Positions 1 through 11,786 of a stretch of 64,000 bases of DNA are shown here, in pieces. Made by a program: the position numbers and the translations under genes. Position 1 is the stretch's first letter; each line of letters starts with the position of its first letter. Source of the DNA: Canna indica (taxonomy: Eukaryota > Streptophyta > Magnoliopsida > Zingiberales > Cannaceae); assembly GCA_034359265.1 (NCBI GenBank), contig CP136896.1:7967501-8031500 (forward strand), given 5' to 3'. The notes below the pieces were generated by a model. It was not told the DNA's origin and did no database searches. It worked only from the letters and a program-made list of their open reading frames with translations.

Positions 1-759
1 ATTGCAAGCGGTGCTTTTGTGAACTTCCACATGATCGATTCCTAAATTGGATAGATCTAGCTTGTTTAATCGATAACATTCGATCATGATATCTTACTTA
101 AACCCAAGGTGACGTGTCCATCGTCAATATATATTTGGCCATGTAACTGTGCAAAATAGATGGTGCCATTGTGAAGAACATTATTAAAATATATAATTGG
201 TGCTTGTGTTTAAATTTTTTTCATCCACGAGAGAATTGAGACTAGATGAAAACTGTATAATGTTCTGGATCGTAAATATTCTAACTTCCGCGTATGCATG
301 TGTAGCGTCTGATAACATTATTTTTTAGCTTTAGCTAAGCATAATTTCTGCAATCTAGTTCTTTTTTTTTCTTTTTTGGGTCTTCATCTTTTTTGCACAA
401 CTTATGTTGATTAAAATTGGGTCTTCATAATTTCAATCGTGATTTGCATGCATTTCAATTATGCAAACATTGACCAGAGTTGCACATCACAAATATTTCA
501 ATTGTTATTTCGAACATGGCTGATTTTCCATAATTTTTTAATAATTTTTTTAATAGTGTTACGCCATTGAGAAGTATGTAATTTATAATGTGGTTTTTTT
601 ATTATTTTATTAAATATATTGTTTATTTAAAATGTGATGCAGATACATATCCAGACGGACGTGGTTCCGATGAGAATAAAAAAATGTAAAATAATTTTAA
701 TAAAACTGAAATTTTAATTTTGAACTTTTTTAGATTTTACATTTTGCAAGTTGTTGAAA
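1..759. other. AT-rich intergenic sequence, no gene recognised
   Basis: AT-rich sequence with long A and T runs and no open frame that looks coding. I see no RNA gene or clear transposon end here. It precedes the foldback element at 769. Confidence 0.6.
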
Positions 760-768
760 TTTTAATAA

Positions 769-1250
769 GAGTTAATTATATTTTTATCCTTCAAAATATC
801 ATATTTTTATTGTTTGATTCTTCTTTTTTTTAAAAAATTCGTTTAGTCATTCAAAAATTATTTTCGTTTTCGTTTGATTCATTCGTTAACTTTTACTGTT
901 AAGTGCCAATATGACAATGGGACCAAACGAAAAAAATAAAATATTTTAAGAAATTAGATTATATATATATTAATAGTCTAAAATATAATAATATACATTT
1001 TAATAATATAAAACATAATAATATATAATAATATTTTAAGTTATTAAAATATATTTTTTTTATTTGATATATCTTTAATCTATGTCAGTATTGTCACGTG
1101 ATACTATTAATAAAAGTTAACGAAAAATTAACGAAGGAATGAAACGAAAATAAAAAATATTTTTCGAGGAATCAAACGAAATTTTTTTAAAAAAGAAATT
1201 AATAAAAAAAATATATGATAAGTTGGATGAACCAAAAATATAATTAAACC
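769..1250. mobile_element. Foldback element (MULE-type) with 9-bp target duplication
   Basis: The left arm (about 769-930) and right arm (about 1080-1250) are imperfect inverted copies: GAGTTAATTATATTTTTAT at the left matches the reverse complement of the right end, TATAATTAAACC. The flanks carry a perfect 9-bp direct repeat, TTTTAATAA, at 760-768 and 1251-1259. Nine-base duplications are typical of Mutator-like transposition. There is no coding capacity, so it is non-autonomous. It belongs to the same family as the shorter element at 24232. Its right edge lies about 70 bp upstream of the PPR start codon, so it may overlap that gene's promoter. Confidence 0.8.
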
Positions 1251-1318
1251 TTTTAATAATACGAAAGTACAAATTTGCAATTGCAGCACCCGGACCTCCT
1301 GTCGCCGATCTCTTCTCC

Positions 1319-3064
1319 ATGGCCGCTTGCATCTCGTCCTCCCAACTCCCAACTGCGATCCGATCAGCCACCGCAACCCTTGACCTCTTCATTAATGCCA
1401 TCTGCCTCCGGTCGAGGAGCCGCCGTTCCCTTCGCGGCCATAGCACGATCTCCAACTCGGGCCTCCCCGCTGCTACCGTCGTCTCCAGCGAAGAGGCCCC
1501 TGCTTCCGATTTTCTCTCCCGCTTCTCCGATATTTTGAAGAATTTTCGAAATGAAAGTCATGAATACATCCCTGAACCTGGTGCCAAGCCTCTCGAGTCC
1601 GATCCCTTCCACTACAACCTCCTCATGAAGGCCTTCAGCCGCGCCGGCAATATCGATGAGGTCCTTCGGCTCTTCCGCGAGATGAAGGAATCCAAGTGCG
1701 ATCCCAACGTCCTATGCTACACCACCGTTTTGGACGCGCTCCTTGCCGCGAATAGGCCGAAGGAGGCAGAGAAGGTGTTCGATGAAATGATCGACTCAGG
1801 TGTCACGCCGGATGCTGCTTCTTTCACGGTTCTTGTGAAATTCTATTCTTTTTACCTCAAAAAGTTTGATTCTGCCAATGAGGTTATTAGATGGATGATC
1901 CGGAGTGGCTGCGATCCTGATGTTGTTACCTACACAACTCTGATCGCGGGGCTGTGCAAGGCTGGTTTGGTCGAGGACGCTTGGGACGTAGTGGATCAGA
2001 TGCTGCAGGGTAAGTGTGCGCCCAATGCTCATTCCTACACTCCTTTCCTCCAGGCTTACTGCGCCCAGGGGAAGATTGAGGCAGCAATTAGGTTGATAGA
2101 ATCAATGAGGAGTATTGGGTGCCCGCCAGATGTTGTGGCTTATAATATACTAGTTAATGGGCTCTGTAAGCATGGATATTTTGATGAGGTCGCACTTCTT
2201 TTACAGAATAGTGTCAGTGATGGTTGGGAGCCAGATGCAGTTACGTATAATACATACATCAGTGAGTTGTGTAAGGTGGGCAAGGCAGATATTGCTTATA
2301 AACAGTTGAACATTATGCTTGGGAAGAAAATATGCCCTACAATTGTGACATTAAACATTGTTCTTGATAGCATTTGTCAGGAGTCTTCTGTGTGGGAAGG
2401 TAATCATCACCTCGAGACGAGCTTGGAGTTGGGATTAGATGTTGATGCTGTTAGCTATAACACTATAATGAGTAGGCTCTGTGAGATTGGGAGATTGTCT
2501 TGGGTCTTGAAGCTCTTTAATGATATGGTAAAGAAGGGCATAAATCCTAACACAGAAACTTTTAATATTGTTATTCATAGCCTCTGCAAAGCTGGAAAAC
2601 TTAGGAAGGCAAAATGCATCTTTACCAGCAAAGGTTTTGTTGCTGATATTGTTACTTGTAACATTTTGATCCATGAGTTCCATATGGCACGAAAATTTGG
2701 TGAACTTCACAACCTTTTATCTGAAATAGATATGGAGAACATTAGACCAGACTTAGTCACCTACAATACCATTGTAGACAGCCTTTGTAGGAACAGAAAA
2801 TTTCTGGAGGCCATTGATTTTGTTAGATCTGCTGATGTTGGGTATCAATCACAGGCAGTTGCACATTTGTCCTATTGGTTGATCAGGCACAGAAAAATCT
2901 CTGAACTTATAAGCCTGTTTAATGAAATGTCTGAACAGGGTTTGGTTTTTGATGCCCAGATGTTCAATCATTTGATCAAGGCTTTTTGCACCTTTGGTTC
3001 TTGTCAAGGCAGAGAAATATATAAGATCTGTCTTGTTCTGGACAAAATGCTTGAGATAGGATAA
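1319..3064 (+). CDS. P-class pentatricopeptide repeat (PPR) protein
   Basis: Intronless 581-codon frame. Residues 1-60 are rich in Ser, Arg and Ala with few acidic residues (an Arg cluster at 31-39), as in a mitochondrial or plastid targeting peptide. From about residue 97 to the end there are about 13 tandem degenerate 35-residue repeats with the usual pattern (YN.L...LCK.G....A..L...M...G..PD). No E, E+ or DYW extension follows, so this is the P class, whose members bind organelle RNA and affect stability, splicing or translation; the RNA target cannot be read here. The repeats after about residue 480 are less regular. The ATG at 1319 is chosen because it opens the basic leader; a short frame from 1275 is in another phase. 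The gene is GC-richer than its flanks and uses ordinary codons. Confidence 0.9.
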   Translation: MAACISSSQLPTAIRSATATLDLFINAICLRSRSRRSLRGHSTISNSGLPAATVVSSEEAPASDFLSRFSDILKNFRNESHEYIPEPGAKPLESDPFHYNLLMKAFSRAGNIDEVLRLFREMKESKCDPNVLCYTTVLDALLAANRPKEAEKVFDEMIDSGVTPDAASFTVLVKFYSFYLKKFDSANEVIRWMIRSGCDPDVVTYTTLIAGLCKAGLVEDAWDVVDQMLQGKCAPNAHSYTPFLQAYCAQGKIEAAIRLIESMRSIGCPPDVVAYNILVNGLCKHGYFDEVALLLQNSVSDGWEPDAVTYNTYISELCKVGKADIAYKQLNIMLGKKICPTIVTLNIVLDSICQESSVWEGNHHLETSLELGLDVDAVSYNTIMSRLCEIGRLSWVLKLFNDMVKKGINPNTETFNIVIHSLCKAGKLRKAKCIFTSKGFVADIVTCNILIHEFHMARKFGELHNLLSEIDMENIRPDLVTYNTIVDSLCRNRKFLEAIDFVRSADVGYQSQAVAHLSYWLIRHRKISELISLFNEMSEQGLVFDAQMFNHLIKAFCTFGSCQGREIYKICLVLDKMLEIG

Positions 3065-4775
3065 AATTGAGGTATTTAACTTTTTATTCTTTGACATTCC
3101 TTACAGTAACATGCTATGTTTTGTTTTATGTTTGTTGTTGTGGATGATGTTGTATAACCAAAGTAGCAGTTTCCTTGTCATTTTACAATTTTTTCTTTGT
3201 TATTCAAATTATATCGATAAAGTGTCTGATACTGCATCACTTCACAATAAATAATTCAATAGCTTTCAATACATATAATTGTTCTCGAGACTTTGATGTC
3301 CTGCCTGGCACCATCAAATCCAGAATATTTATACTTGTATCCTCAACTTTATGATCAATGTCATATTATTCTAAAATCGTAAGCCATTAGATGAGATATG
3401 TTCTATTTACTTATAATGGGAAGCCCAATATGTTGAATTGACATGACTTACCAGGTTTGACATGTGTTGTTGTATGTTGATGCATTTGGTTATGAAGTAT
3501 AACCATTGTAGCTGTTACTCTTTCCTGAGTTCTTGAACTTGAAATATTTCAATTTGTCTACATTTAATTCACCACTCTTTTGGTTATTTCAATAATTTCG
3601 TGGATCACAGAATGTACATGCTGATTGTTATCCTAAATTTTGTTTATGTTCATTAGGGTTCAGGGTTTATTCTGCTACAAGTATCCAGATTAATAGGGTT
3701 TCTGGGTTCTAGTTTCCAGTAATCTAGAAAAATGTTTTTTTGGATTAGCTACTATAAGGTGATTGGTATCTGAAATGCAGGTGATGAAAGAACCTATGAA
3801 TTGATGCGTAATCCTAGAAAGCTGGAGTTGACTCTCCTGCCACTGCAAAGCTGACTTGAGGCGTATTATAGTGCTGCAACAGTGGTAATAATTGAAATGT
3901 GTCATATTTGATGGATTTCTAGAGTGATATCATTTGACTTTTGGGGATTATCTTGTACTTTGTCAGCTGGCTACAAGAAACTAGTCCTGGATAATCCTTG
4001 TTTCAATGGAATTAGTGGTAGGGTGACGTATATCCGGAGGAACAAGCTTTGTAACCCCTTGAAGTAGGGTGAGGTATATCCGGAGGAAAAAGCTTCATAA
4101 CCACTTACCCTTTCAAGGGCTATCAATGTAAAGTCTAGGATGCCAATTTGCTTAAGGTGAAGAATGAATATTTTGATGGTTACCCAGTATTCCACTCTAT
4201 AAACAAGAAGAAACTTTTTAGTTGTCACTGCTTTGAGTGTTTGCACAAAGAATTAATGTTTGTGCTTCCTTCCAGGCTTGAGCCTTTGAACAACTCAATG
4301 AAAAGAATCAAAGAGGAGTTTGCGGTTAGCCAGTGCATTGATTGAGGACTAGTTCTACTTTTTCCAAGTTGCAGTCAATGGTCTCTTGTGAAGAAACCTC
4401 AGGCTCCCTCTCCCTCCTCCTGCCAGGATAATCATTCACCGGATCTCAGTCACTGTGCAGTGTGGAGAAAGCTTCAAGGTGCCCTGCAAAGTAGTCTAAC
4501 CCAACATGATTGATGATATATTGGATCCACCATTTGCAAACAATACATTGGGCCATATTAAATGAAGTTATCAACCTTGCAGAGGCATTGACTCATTCAA
4601 CTCTCCATCACCAAACACTTGGTTTTTTGTCCTGATTTTTTGGACTAATCCAGTCAGTGAAGATTATGATCACAGTGGCATTAGTGTAATCCTTGTAATC
4701 GGAAACAAAATTGTTGCACAAATAATATTATCATTCTAAAATCTCTTGAAAGAACAAAGTCAATGAAGTTGCAAA
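3065..4775. other. Downstream region of PPR gene, no further gene recognised
   Basis: AT-rich sequence that probably includes the PPR 3' UTR. It holds a short tandem duplication of about 50 bp at roughly 4016-4106, in which a unit containing ATATCCGGAGGAA is repeated. Short frames such as 4148-4345 lack recognisable domains or good coding character. Confidence 0.5.
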
Positions 4776-4784
4776 TATAATTTA

Positions 4785-5748
4785 GGGAAAATTATACTTT
4801 TTGTCCCCATAGTTTCCTCCAATTTTGGTTTTGGTCCCTATAGTTTCAAAATTTTGATTTTAGACCCTACACTTTACTTCCGTTTAAGATTTGATCCCTA
4901 CCGTTAAATAAGGTTTAAACGGTGCTGATGTGGATAACATGTGCTGATTGGACAATGCTGACGTGGAGCCTACAGGGACCAACTTTGTAAACTTTAGGGA
5001 CTAAAACCAAAATTTTATAAATTATGAGGACTAAAATCAAAATTTTGTAAACTATAGGGATTAAAATCAAAATTTAAGTAATTATTTTCCTAATAAATAT
5101 AAAAAATTATATGATATTAATTACTTGGTCGGCTTAGCCTGGCCCGAAAAATTCGTGCCTAATCCGGCCCGAAAAAATTCGTGCCCGGCTCGGCCTGAAA
5201 AAATACGTGCCCGGCCTAGCCTGAAAAAATTTGTGCCCGACCCGGCCCGAAAAAATTCGTGCCCAACCCGGCCAGAAAAAATTCGTGCCCGACCGGGCCG
5301 GGTTGGGCACGAATTTTTTCGGGTGGGGTCGGGCACGAATTTTTTTGGCTCGGGTCGGGTCGGGCATGTATTGTTTCGGGCCGGGTCGGGCATGAATTTT
5401 TTCGGGCCGGAGTCGAGCATGAATTTTTTCGGGCCTGGCTGAGCCGGGCCAAGTAATATCATATAATTTTTTATATTTATTAGGAAAAAAAATTACTTAA
5501 AATTTGGTTTTATTACAAAATTTTAATTCTAGTCCCTATAGTTTACGAAGTTGGTCCCTGCAGGCTCCACGTCAGCATTGTCCAATCAGCACATATTATC
5601 CATGTCAGCACCGTTTAAACCTTATTTAGCGGTAGGGACTAAATCCTAAATGGAAGTAAAGTATGAGGACTAAAACCAAAATTTTAAAACTATAGGGACC
5701 AAAATCAAAATTTGAGAAAACTATGGGGACCAAAATTATAGTTTTCCC
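4785..5748. mobile_element. Foldback element A with internal palindromic minisatellite
   Basis: GGGAAAATTATA at the left and TATAGTTTTCCC at the right begin long inverted arms of about 300 bp, readable throughout as 'gggac(t/c)aaaa' type blocks. A perfect 9-bp target duplication TATAATTTA lies at 4776-4784 and 5749-5757, indicating a Mutator-like non-autonomous element. The core (about 5125-5450) is built from copies of a block of about 27 bp containing GAAAAAATTCGTGCCCG, in one orientation up to about 5295 and in the opposite orientation afterwards, so the whole core can fold into one hairpin. Open frames across the core encode only this repeat and are not genes. Its terminal arms resemble those of the elements at 17615, 19922 and 45885. 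Confidence 0.85.
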
Positions 5749-5807
5749 TATAATTTATATTTATATTTATATTTATATTTATAAAAATAATTTATATATA
5801 GTAGAAG

Positions 5808-6000
5808 TTGCAATTTGCAAGTATATTTGAAACTTTCATTTGCGACCAATCAAACGTATGCAAATACAAGTTGCAAGTCTACTTGTGGGCAACCAAACAG
5901 TAGATCGCAAATTTTATTTGTAAATATTTATTTTTGCATGTAAATATTTTTTACAATATTTGCACTTGCGAGCGATCAAACATCTCCTAAACTCATCATT
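5808..6000. repeat. Short 'gcaagt' MITE-like repeat, copy 1
   Basis: A stretch with many TTGCAAGT/ACTTGCAA words and (G)CAACCAAACA phrases. It is closely similar to the reverse complement of 28246-28430, with the same order of motifs, so these are two copies of one small dispersed family. Immediately upstream (5757-5790) is a (TTTATA)n run. No target duplication was found. Confidence 0.6.
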
Positions 6001-6199
6001 GCCTCTCTTTTTTCTTGTACAATCCAGTGAAGCAAACAGCAATCTTAGTCCTTTTCAAACATGTAACGCCACTGAACTTAAAGTTATCTTGTGGTTCATG
6101 AAATCATGAAAATCAACGTGAAGCTTTCTTGTGATGATGTACAATCATATGCTCGTGTCACCATTTAATTATATAAACGCAAGCCTTTTCTATGCTCTT

Positions 6200-7830
6200 T
6201 CTTGTTAACTGATACATTAATTTCGATTTTTTAAAATTACTAATCGTAAATCGGTTCATTAACTTCGGTTAATCATCATTTTAGTTTAATTTTTTCGGTT
6301 CGGTTAATCGATAATTTTCGATTAATTAATAAAAAAATTTAACATACACCTACAAAAATAGTAATATTATACGAATCACATACGTAAAAAATTTCAAACA
6401 AATGTCGAATTCCCATTGGAAAAAAAGAAAAAAAAAATGAAAGAGTTGAGAGCCAAGATAATGTGCTACAAAAATTAATAATTTAATTTTTTATTTTTAT
6501 AATTTTTTCCTATTTTTTTTAATAACTTTTATATTTTTATATGTTTTTTATATTTTTATATTTTTATATGTTTTTTATAATTTTTATAATTTATAAATTA
6601 TTATTTAATATATATTATATAGGGTAAATATAAAAAAAATACGAACTTTGGACCTTTTTTCATTTTTAGCATAAATTTTTTCTGTTAGCAAGAAAATACA
6701 CAAACTTTCATTCTGTTACCCCGTTTAGCATGTACCGTCATTTTTGACGATTTTTGTTGATGTGTCACTTAACAATGATGACGTGACATAAAAAAAAAAT
6801 CATGTAGAATAAATAATGTCACATAGATTATATTATTGACTAAAATATTGACTTATCTTCTAAATTATATTCTCCACCACACCTTCCTCCTCACCTCCTC
6901 TCTCCGATGGCGGTGGCAGACGAGAGGTCACACAGACCTCTCCATCCGGACCTCCTCTCAGAGAGGTCGGACCAGAGAGGTGGCGAGAGAAGAGGTCGGC
7001 AGAGAGGTCGCGCGTGATCGTGCGGCCTCTCTGGCTCCGCCTCTCTGCCAGAGAGGTCGTGCGTGGCAAAGAGGTCGCGCATGATTGCGCGGCCTCTCTG
7101 GCTCCGCCTCCTCTTCGCCTCTCTGGCAAAGAGGTCGCACGGCAGAGAGGTCGTGCGTGATCACGCGGCAGAGAGGTCGCGCTTGATCGTGCGGCAGAGA
7201 GGTCGCGCGGTAGAGAGGTCGCGCGACCTCTCTAGTGCGAGGTATTTACGCACTAACCTCTTCGCCCGTCCTCTCCGCTAGAGAGGTCACCGACCTCGCG
7301 TGCAATCTCTCCGACGGAGAGGTCTGCGACGGTGACGACGACGAGCTTCTACCCTGCGACGGCAACGAGCTCGTCCCCGGCGACAACCCGTGGAGTGCAG
7401 TTAACGTCAAGGTCTTTGAGAAGAAGGACCAAGTTATTAATAATAAAATTGATTAAAATAATAATTCACGTAGTATAAAATTTGTCATATCGTCACCGTT
7501 AAGTGACACATCAACAAAAACCGTCAAAAATGACGGTGCGTGCTAATCGGGATAACGGAATGAAAGTTTGTGTATTTTTTTGCTAACGGAAAAAGTTTAT
7601 GCTAAAAATGGGAAAAGATCTAAAGTTCGTATTTTTTTGGGTATTTACCTTATTATATATTAAAAATTAATAAATTATATTGAACCGATAGGTTAATCGA
7701 AACCGGTGGACTTTTTACATTGTGGACTGAACCCGAAATCGAAAATCAATTTTTTCGTAAACAAAAATCGGTTCGATTTCGGACCGGTTTCCCGGTTAAC
7801 CAAAAATTCGTTTTTTTTCTCTCTCACCCC
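6200..7830. mobile_element. Degenerate hAT-like repeat (CGGTTAACC family), split by element B
   Basis: The sequence from about 6200 to 6612 and from 7660 to about 7830 is dense in GGTTAA, ACCGA and TTCGGTT words. It matches the reverse complement of the right half of the element at 58880-60310 (for example a shared stretch on ATTAACTTCGGTT). The two halves are continuous once element B (6622-7650) and one copy of its 9-bp duplication are removed. The right end, near CTCTCTCACCCCC, is a degraded form of the GCTCACCCCTA terminus of the better copy. Terminal duplications were not found for this older copy. Confidence 0.6.
6622..7650. mobile_element. Foldback element B carrying a GC-rich cargo
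   Basis: Inverted arms of about 165 bp: GGGTAAATA... at 6622 and ...GTATTTACCT at 7650, both with the TACGAACTTT(G/A)GA phrase. A perfect 9-bp duplication TATTATATA flanks it (6613-6621 and 7651-7659), indicating Mutator-like insertion. Between the arms, about 6890-7420 is strikingly GC-rich and made of interspersed direct and inverted copies of AGAGAGGTCG, followed by a non-repetitive piece (about 7310-7430) that reads open on the plus strand. This arrangement resembles a Pack-MULE that captured and then expanded a host fragment; the donor was not recognised. Several overlapping frames across the core are repeat-driven. Confidence 0.8.
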
Positions 7831-8792
7831 CGTGCAGTATCCAAATCTTCATATATATTGAACTGAAGACAGACTCACTCTTAATCGGAGCTATATAACC
7901 TATTGTCCATTGCTGGCTTGTGCCCGTTTTAGAGGCAGACCAATCCATTTAAAGTGGAGTAGCTGCTTGTCATTCTAGTCTTGTCCCACATAAGAGTCTC
8001 CTGTATAGCAAGTTCCGTATGAGGAGATCTTAGCTGAATTTAATATCGGACTTGTTATCGGGCATCAACATGGAAGACCTGATGTTGAATAACTATTGTT
8101 AGAAAAGAGAGACACGTATCGTGAATCTCTCATGAAAGGTTCTCTAAATCTGGAAAGAGTCTACAAGGAAAGAGAATTTATAATGATTTTTATCCCAAGA
8201 GCAATATTCATCTCCTAAGTCTTAATTAGAAGCACTACTCTAATTACTTAAAAACACTCAATGGATTAATATTCTTAGATGGGATCTGATAGTAGAAAGT
8301 ATCTCTATGAGCAATAGATAGGATCTCATTGCAAATCCAAATGTCCATGTATCTCATAATTCTGGAACTAGCAAGGGGGCAATTTGACATCAATATATGC
8401 TATCTTTTACTTTAAGATTAAATGATATTTGGACATTTTAATATCACTCATTGAGGCAAGAATATGCAAATAAAAGGCTAAAAATGTCAATGCGAAAAAT
8501 AAAAATGAATTAAACTATGACAGGCATTTGTTTGATGTGTACTAGGCTCTAGTATACAAATTGAAATGTGACACATCGACAAACTACATCTTTAGTTTGT
8601 TTTTTGTAAATTATGAGTTCCCAAGTGAACTAAATTTTCTTTTGCCAAGAATTTATGTGCCAATTAGCTAGAATGTTGATGTCAGGTTGAGAGCTGATTG
8701 TAGAGCTCAGTGTTTTCATGATGCTTTCTCTACTTTGAGTTGTATGCTTGTTTACTGTGAAGGCTTCATATGCATAACTCATGATGCTATAT
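7830..8792. other. Intergenic sequence, nothing recognised
   Basis: AT-rich unique-looking sequence. No frame above 80 codons with recognisable content, no RNA gene, and no clear transposon ends were seen. Confidence 0.5.
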
Positions 8793-8801
8793 TTATATAA
8801 T

Positions 8802-9426
8802 GGGAGAAGTGCAGATTTGATCCTATAAGTTTTTAATTTTTTGAACTTTGATCCTATAAGTTTCATTTTGGTATATTCAGTCTTATAAGTTTGCTCTGTA
8901 GCATAGATTTGGTTTTATCCGTGACGATCTGTTAACTCTCCGTCAATGTAGACTAATGTCGTTCATACACGTTGATAGATTTGGTCTTATAATAAATTTT
9001 ATTTCAAAATTTTCAATCCTATAGGTTTATCCCGTAGCACAGATTTTGTCCTATATATCCGCGATGGTCCGTTAACTCTCCGTCCACGAAAAAATAAATG
9101 ACATTATGTCCATGTTGACAGATTTAACAGACCGTTGTGGATATGACAAAATCTGTGCTACGGGGCAAACATATTGACCAAATCTGTGCTAAGGGACAAA
9201 CATATAGGACTAAAAATTTCGAAATGAAACTTATTATATGATCATATCTATCAACGTGTATGAACGGCGTTAGTCCACATTGACAGGAGAGTTAACGGAC
9301 TGTGATTGATAGGACCAAATCTATGTTACAGAGCAAACTTATAAGACTGAAAATATCAAAATAAAATTTATATTATCAAAGTCCAAAAAAATAAAAACTT
9401 ATAAGACCAAATCTGCAGTTCTCCCT
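8802..9426. mobile_element. Foldback element C (GGGAGAAGTGCAGATTTG family)
   Basis: Left end GGGAGAAGTGCAGATTTG and right end CAAATCTGCAGTTCTCCC form terminal inverted repeats that extend into long arms of CCTATAAGTTT blocks. The flanks, TTATATAAT (8793-8801) and TTATACAAT (9427-9435), match at eight of nine positions, consistent with a Mutator-type 9-bp duplication. A related element lies at 48050-48497. No coding capacity. Confidence 0.78.
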
Positions 9427-9435
9427 TTATACAAT

Positions 9436-10953
9436 TATACCTAATTTTATGGAACTCCATTCATTCTTATTCAAATCAGCATATTATTTTGTCTCTACAT
9501 GTATCAGCGGAAGCAACACCTAGCAGATGTAATTGAGATATGTAATCGTCTCAGCAGAGAAAAGACAAGGCGCATTTTTAAGCTCTCTCATTATTCTTCT
9601 CTTCTTGTCTTTGTTTTGGTAAATGTCATGCATTATTTCCATATTTAATATTGAGCGCCAAAGTTAGGCTAATTATCTTGGGTTTTTTTTTCATTTTAAA
9701 AAATGTAGGATGATTTGGAGCATATTGGAAGATGATGAATAATCCGTGATGTTCAAATATCTATACGTCTTCCACACAAATTCTACATGTTGACACTTGA
9801 TATCAAGGAAGCTTGTTTGTTGTTTGGCGGGCGACGGTGGTGTTCCTTAATAAGCTAGCTTGTTGATTGCTTGTTATAAATTATATTTATTTATCTTCGT
9901 TAAGGTCCTGATCAGAACAAGAAGCATTCAATCATCTTGTGACCTCCAATCTAGTGAAGCTATTGCGCTATTGTTTACATGTAAAAAAAAATCACAATGT
10001 GTTAAAAAATCATGATAAATGGTGAGGGGCAGTGATTCGGCAGTCGCCACCAGACTCAGCAACCTCTTTCAAACTCAGAGTCAACTATTCATTAATTGTA
10101 ACCTTTTAGTGATTTATTAAATGTTTTTGGTTTAAAATTAAGAAACAGTGTGTTTCCAAAAATAGATCTTATGATTGGTGCAATTTCTAGTTACTCTCAT
10201 CACTGTCAATGTAATTTGTGGTAGAGCGCTAGTCCTGAGATCCACTGCAACAATGTCAATGCTTCTGACTAGCTCGATCGCCTCGAATAATTCGAACCAA
10301 AATAAATCGGCTCATACACCATCCAATCCTACTCAAACAAGACTTCAGGTCTGACCCAATTAATTTGAATAAAATGAGGCCTTGGCCCGATTAACACAGG
10401 TTGGGTATATCAATGTTTTCACCCGACCTGACCCGAGTCACCCGACTTACCCGAATAATTTGACCCGAATTAAATTTTTTGATCGATTTTTTCGGGTTAT
10501 TCAGATTTTGCTCACCCCTATTGTTCTCATGACTTGAAAGAAGAAAAAAAAACAGTTGTCATTCACTTTTGAATTCTTATTTGAAAATTTTAGGCCTCCT
10601 TTACTAGGAAGCAAAATAAGTTAGCTTTATTTCAAAATGTTCTTCCCAAATAATAATATATTTAATAGTTAAAATATTCAGTGCTACCTCAAATGCCATT
10701 AGAGTGATGTAAATTAAATTTTCAAAGAGAATTTCAAATATTTTAAAATAATGAGAGATCCTATAATTAGTCCTAAATAGAAAACAAAATAAAACATCCT
10801 TTAATCGATTTTTTCTCCCTCTCAATTCTTTTAACTTCGAGGATTCTTGGAATGAAAGAAACCCTGTCTTTTATGTCAGAACGCAAGATGATGTTATGCA
10901 GTTGCATGCACCATATCAGTCATTTTTGTCATTAGCAAGAACATGTCACGTCC
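9436..10953. other. Intergenic sequence upstream of tRNA-Tyr
   Basis: Mostly AT-rich, without a credible gene. Around 10400-10535 is a short patch of ACCCGA and GACCCGA words ending in GCTCACCCCTA, which resembles the terminus of the hAT-like element at 58880-60310 and is probably a degraded fragment of a related repeat. Confidence 0.5.
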
Positions 10954-11038
10954 CCGACCTTAGCTCAGTTGGTAGAGCGGAGGACTGTAGTGAAACAGAT
11001 TAATCCTTAGGTCGCTGGTTCGAATCCGGCAGGTCGGA
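10954..11038 (+). tRNA. tRNA-Tyr (anticodon GTA) with 12-nt intron
   Basis: The acceptor stem CCGACCT (10954-10960) pairs with AGGTCGG (11031-11037), followed by discriminator A at 11038. The D-arm contains TAGCTCAGTTGGTAGAGC (A box) and the T-arm GGTTCGAATCC (B box). Anticodon GTA is at 10987-10989 in the loop CTGTAG|A. A 12-nt intron (10991-11002) follows the base 3' of the anticodon, the standard site in plant nuclear tRNA-Tyr genes. A T-run at 11042-11048 is the expected RNA polymerase III terminator. All stems pair, so the gene looks functional. The acceptor CCA is not encoded, as expected for a nuclear gene. Confidence 0.96.
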
Positions 11039-11041
11039 ATG

Positions 11042-11048
11042 TTTTTTT
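11042..11048 (+). terminator. Pol III T-run terminator of tRNA-Tyr
   Basis: Seven consecutive T residues begin four bases after the tRNA 3' end. Confidence 0.8.
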
Positions 11049-11786
11049 TACGAAAGCGATTTCGTCATCTCCAATTGCCCCCATCTGTGACTTTGCAAAA
11101 TTAAATTCACTAATAATTCTTGCAAAATGTTTTGTACACATTAATTGCCGCCCCTCTATGACTGCAAAACATCGCTTGCAAAATGTTTTGTACGCATTAA
11201 TCTTCTTTACAGATTCATTTTAAAATAATTATATGCTCCCATGTGAACTACCCACATCCGCCTGGTGTTTATAAATATAAATACATGTATTCATTATTGC
11301 AAAAGTATTTTATACGATATATTCCATCTCTTCCAAGTGGAAATTCACATGTATTCATTACATATTCCGCAATCCAGCTGTCTAAATTCTCTCTAATTTG
11401 ACAATTAAGCTTCATTAAGTTGATTCATGCAAATAAAAAGTTGTGCTGTTGCAATTAACCCTTTTTTTTACAGGAAAAAACATCTCAAGTTTTACTTCCT
11501 TTCCTGTAACGGAAGAGCATAATAGAACAGCCACACGAGTAAAGCACAATATTGTAATTTCATTTGGAGAGAGAAATCCCTACAAACATGAACCAACGAC
11601 ACGATGACTAATGTCCCAACAGCAATGCTGCCATTACTGACCATCTTCCAGGTCAGGTTCGGATTGCAAAATTAACACTTATTCTGTTCACTGCTCAAAA
11701 TGACACAATTGGCACGAGAAAAGCTGGAAAAGCAAAAACTAAAGCAGCTCCGAAAAAGGGTCTGACTGGTTCAACAGTAACTCTAT
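11049..11786. other. Intergenic sequence and probable enolase 3' UTR
   Basis: AT-rich from 11049 to about 11500. From there to 11786 the composition is more even and lies immediately 3' of the enolase stop codon on the minus strand, so it is probably the enolase 3' UTR. No single polyadenylation signal could be assigned with confidence. Confidence 0.5.

Noticed and set aside
5121..5462. Overlapping open frames of up to 113 codons on both strands, rich in GHEFF and ARKNSC repeats
   Set aside because: All are translations of the palindromic minisatellite core of element A. Open in several frames at once because the repeat lacks stops; no gene.
6836..7281. Arg/Ser-rich frames on both strands
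   Set aside because: They read the AGAGAGGTCG repeat of element B in various frames.
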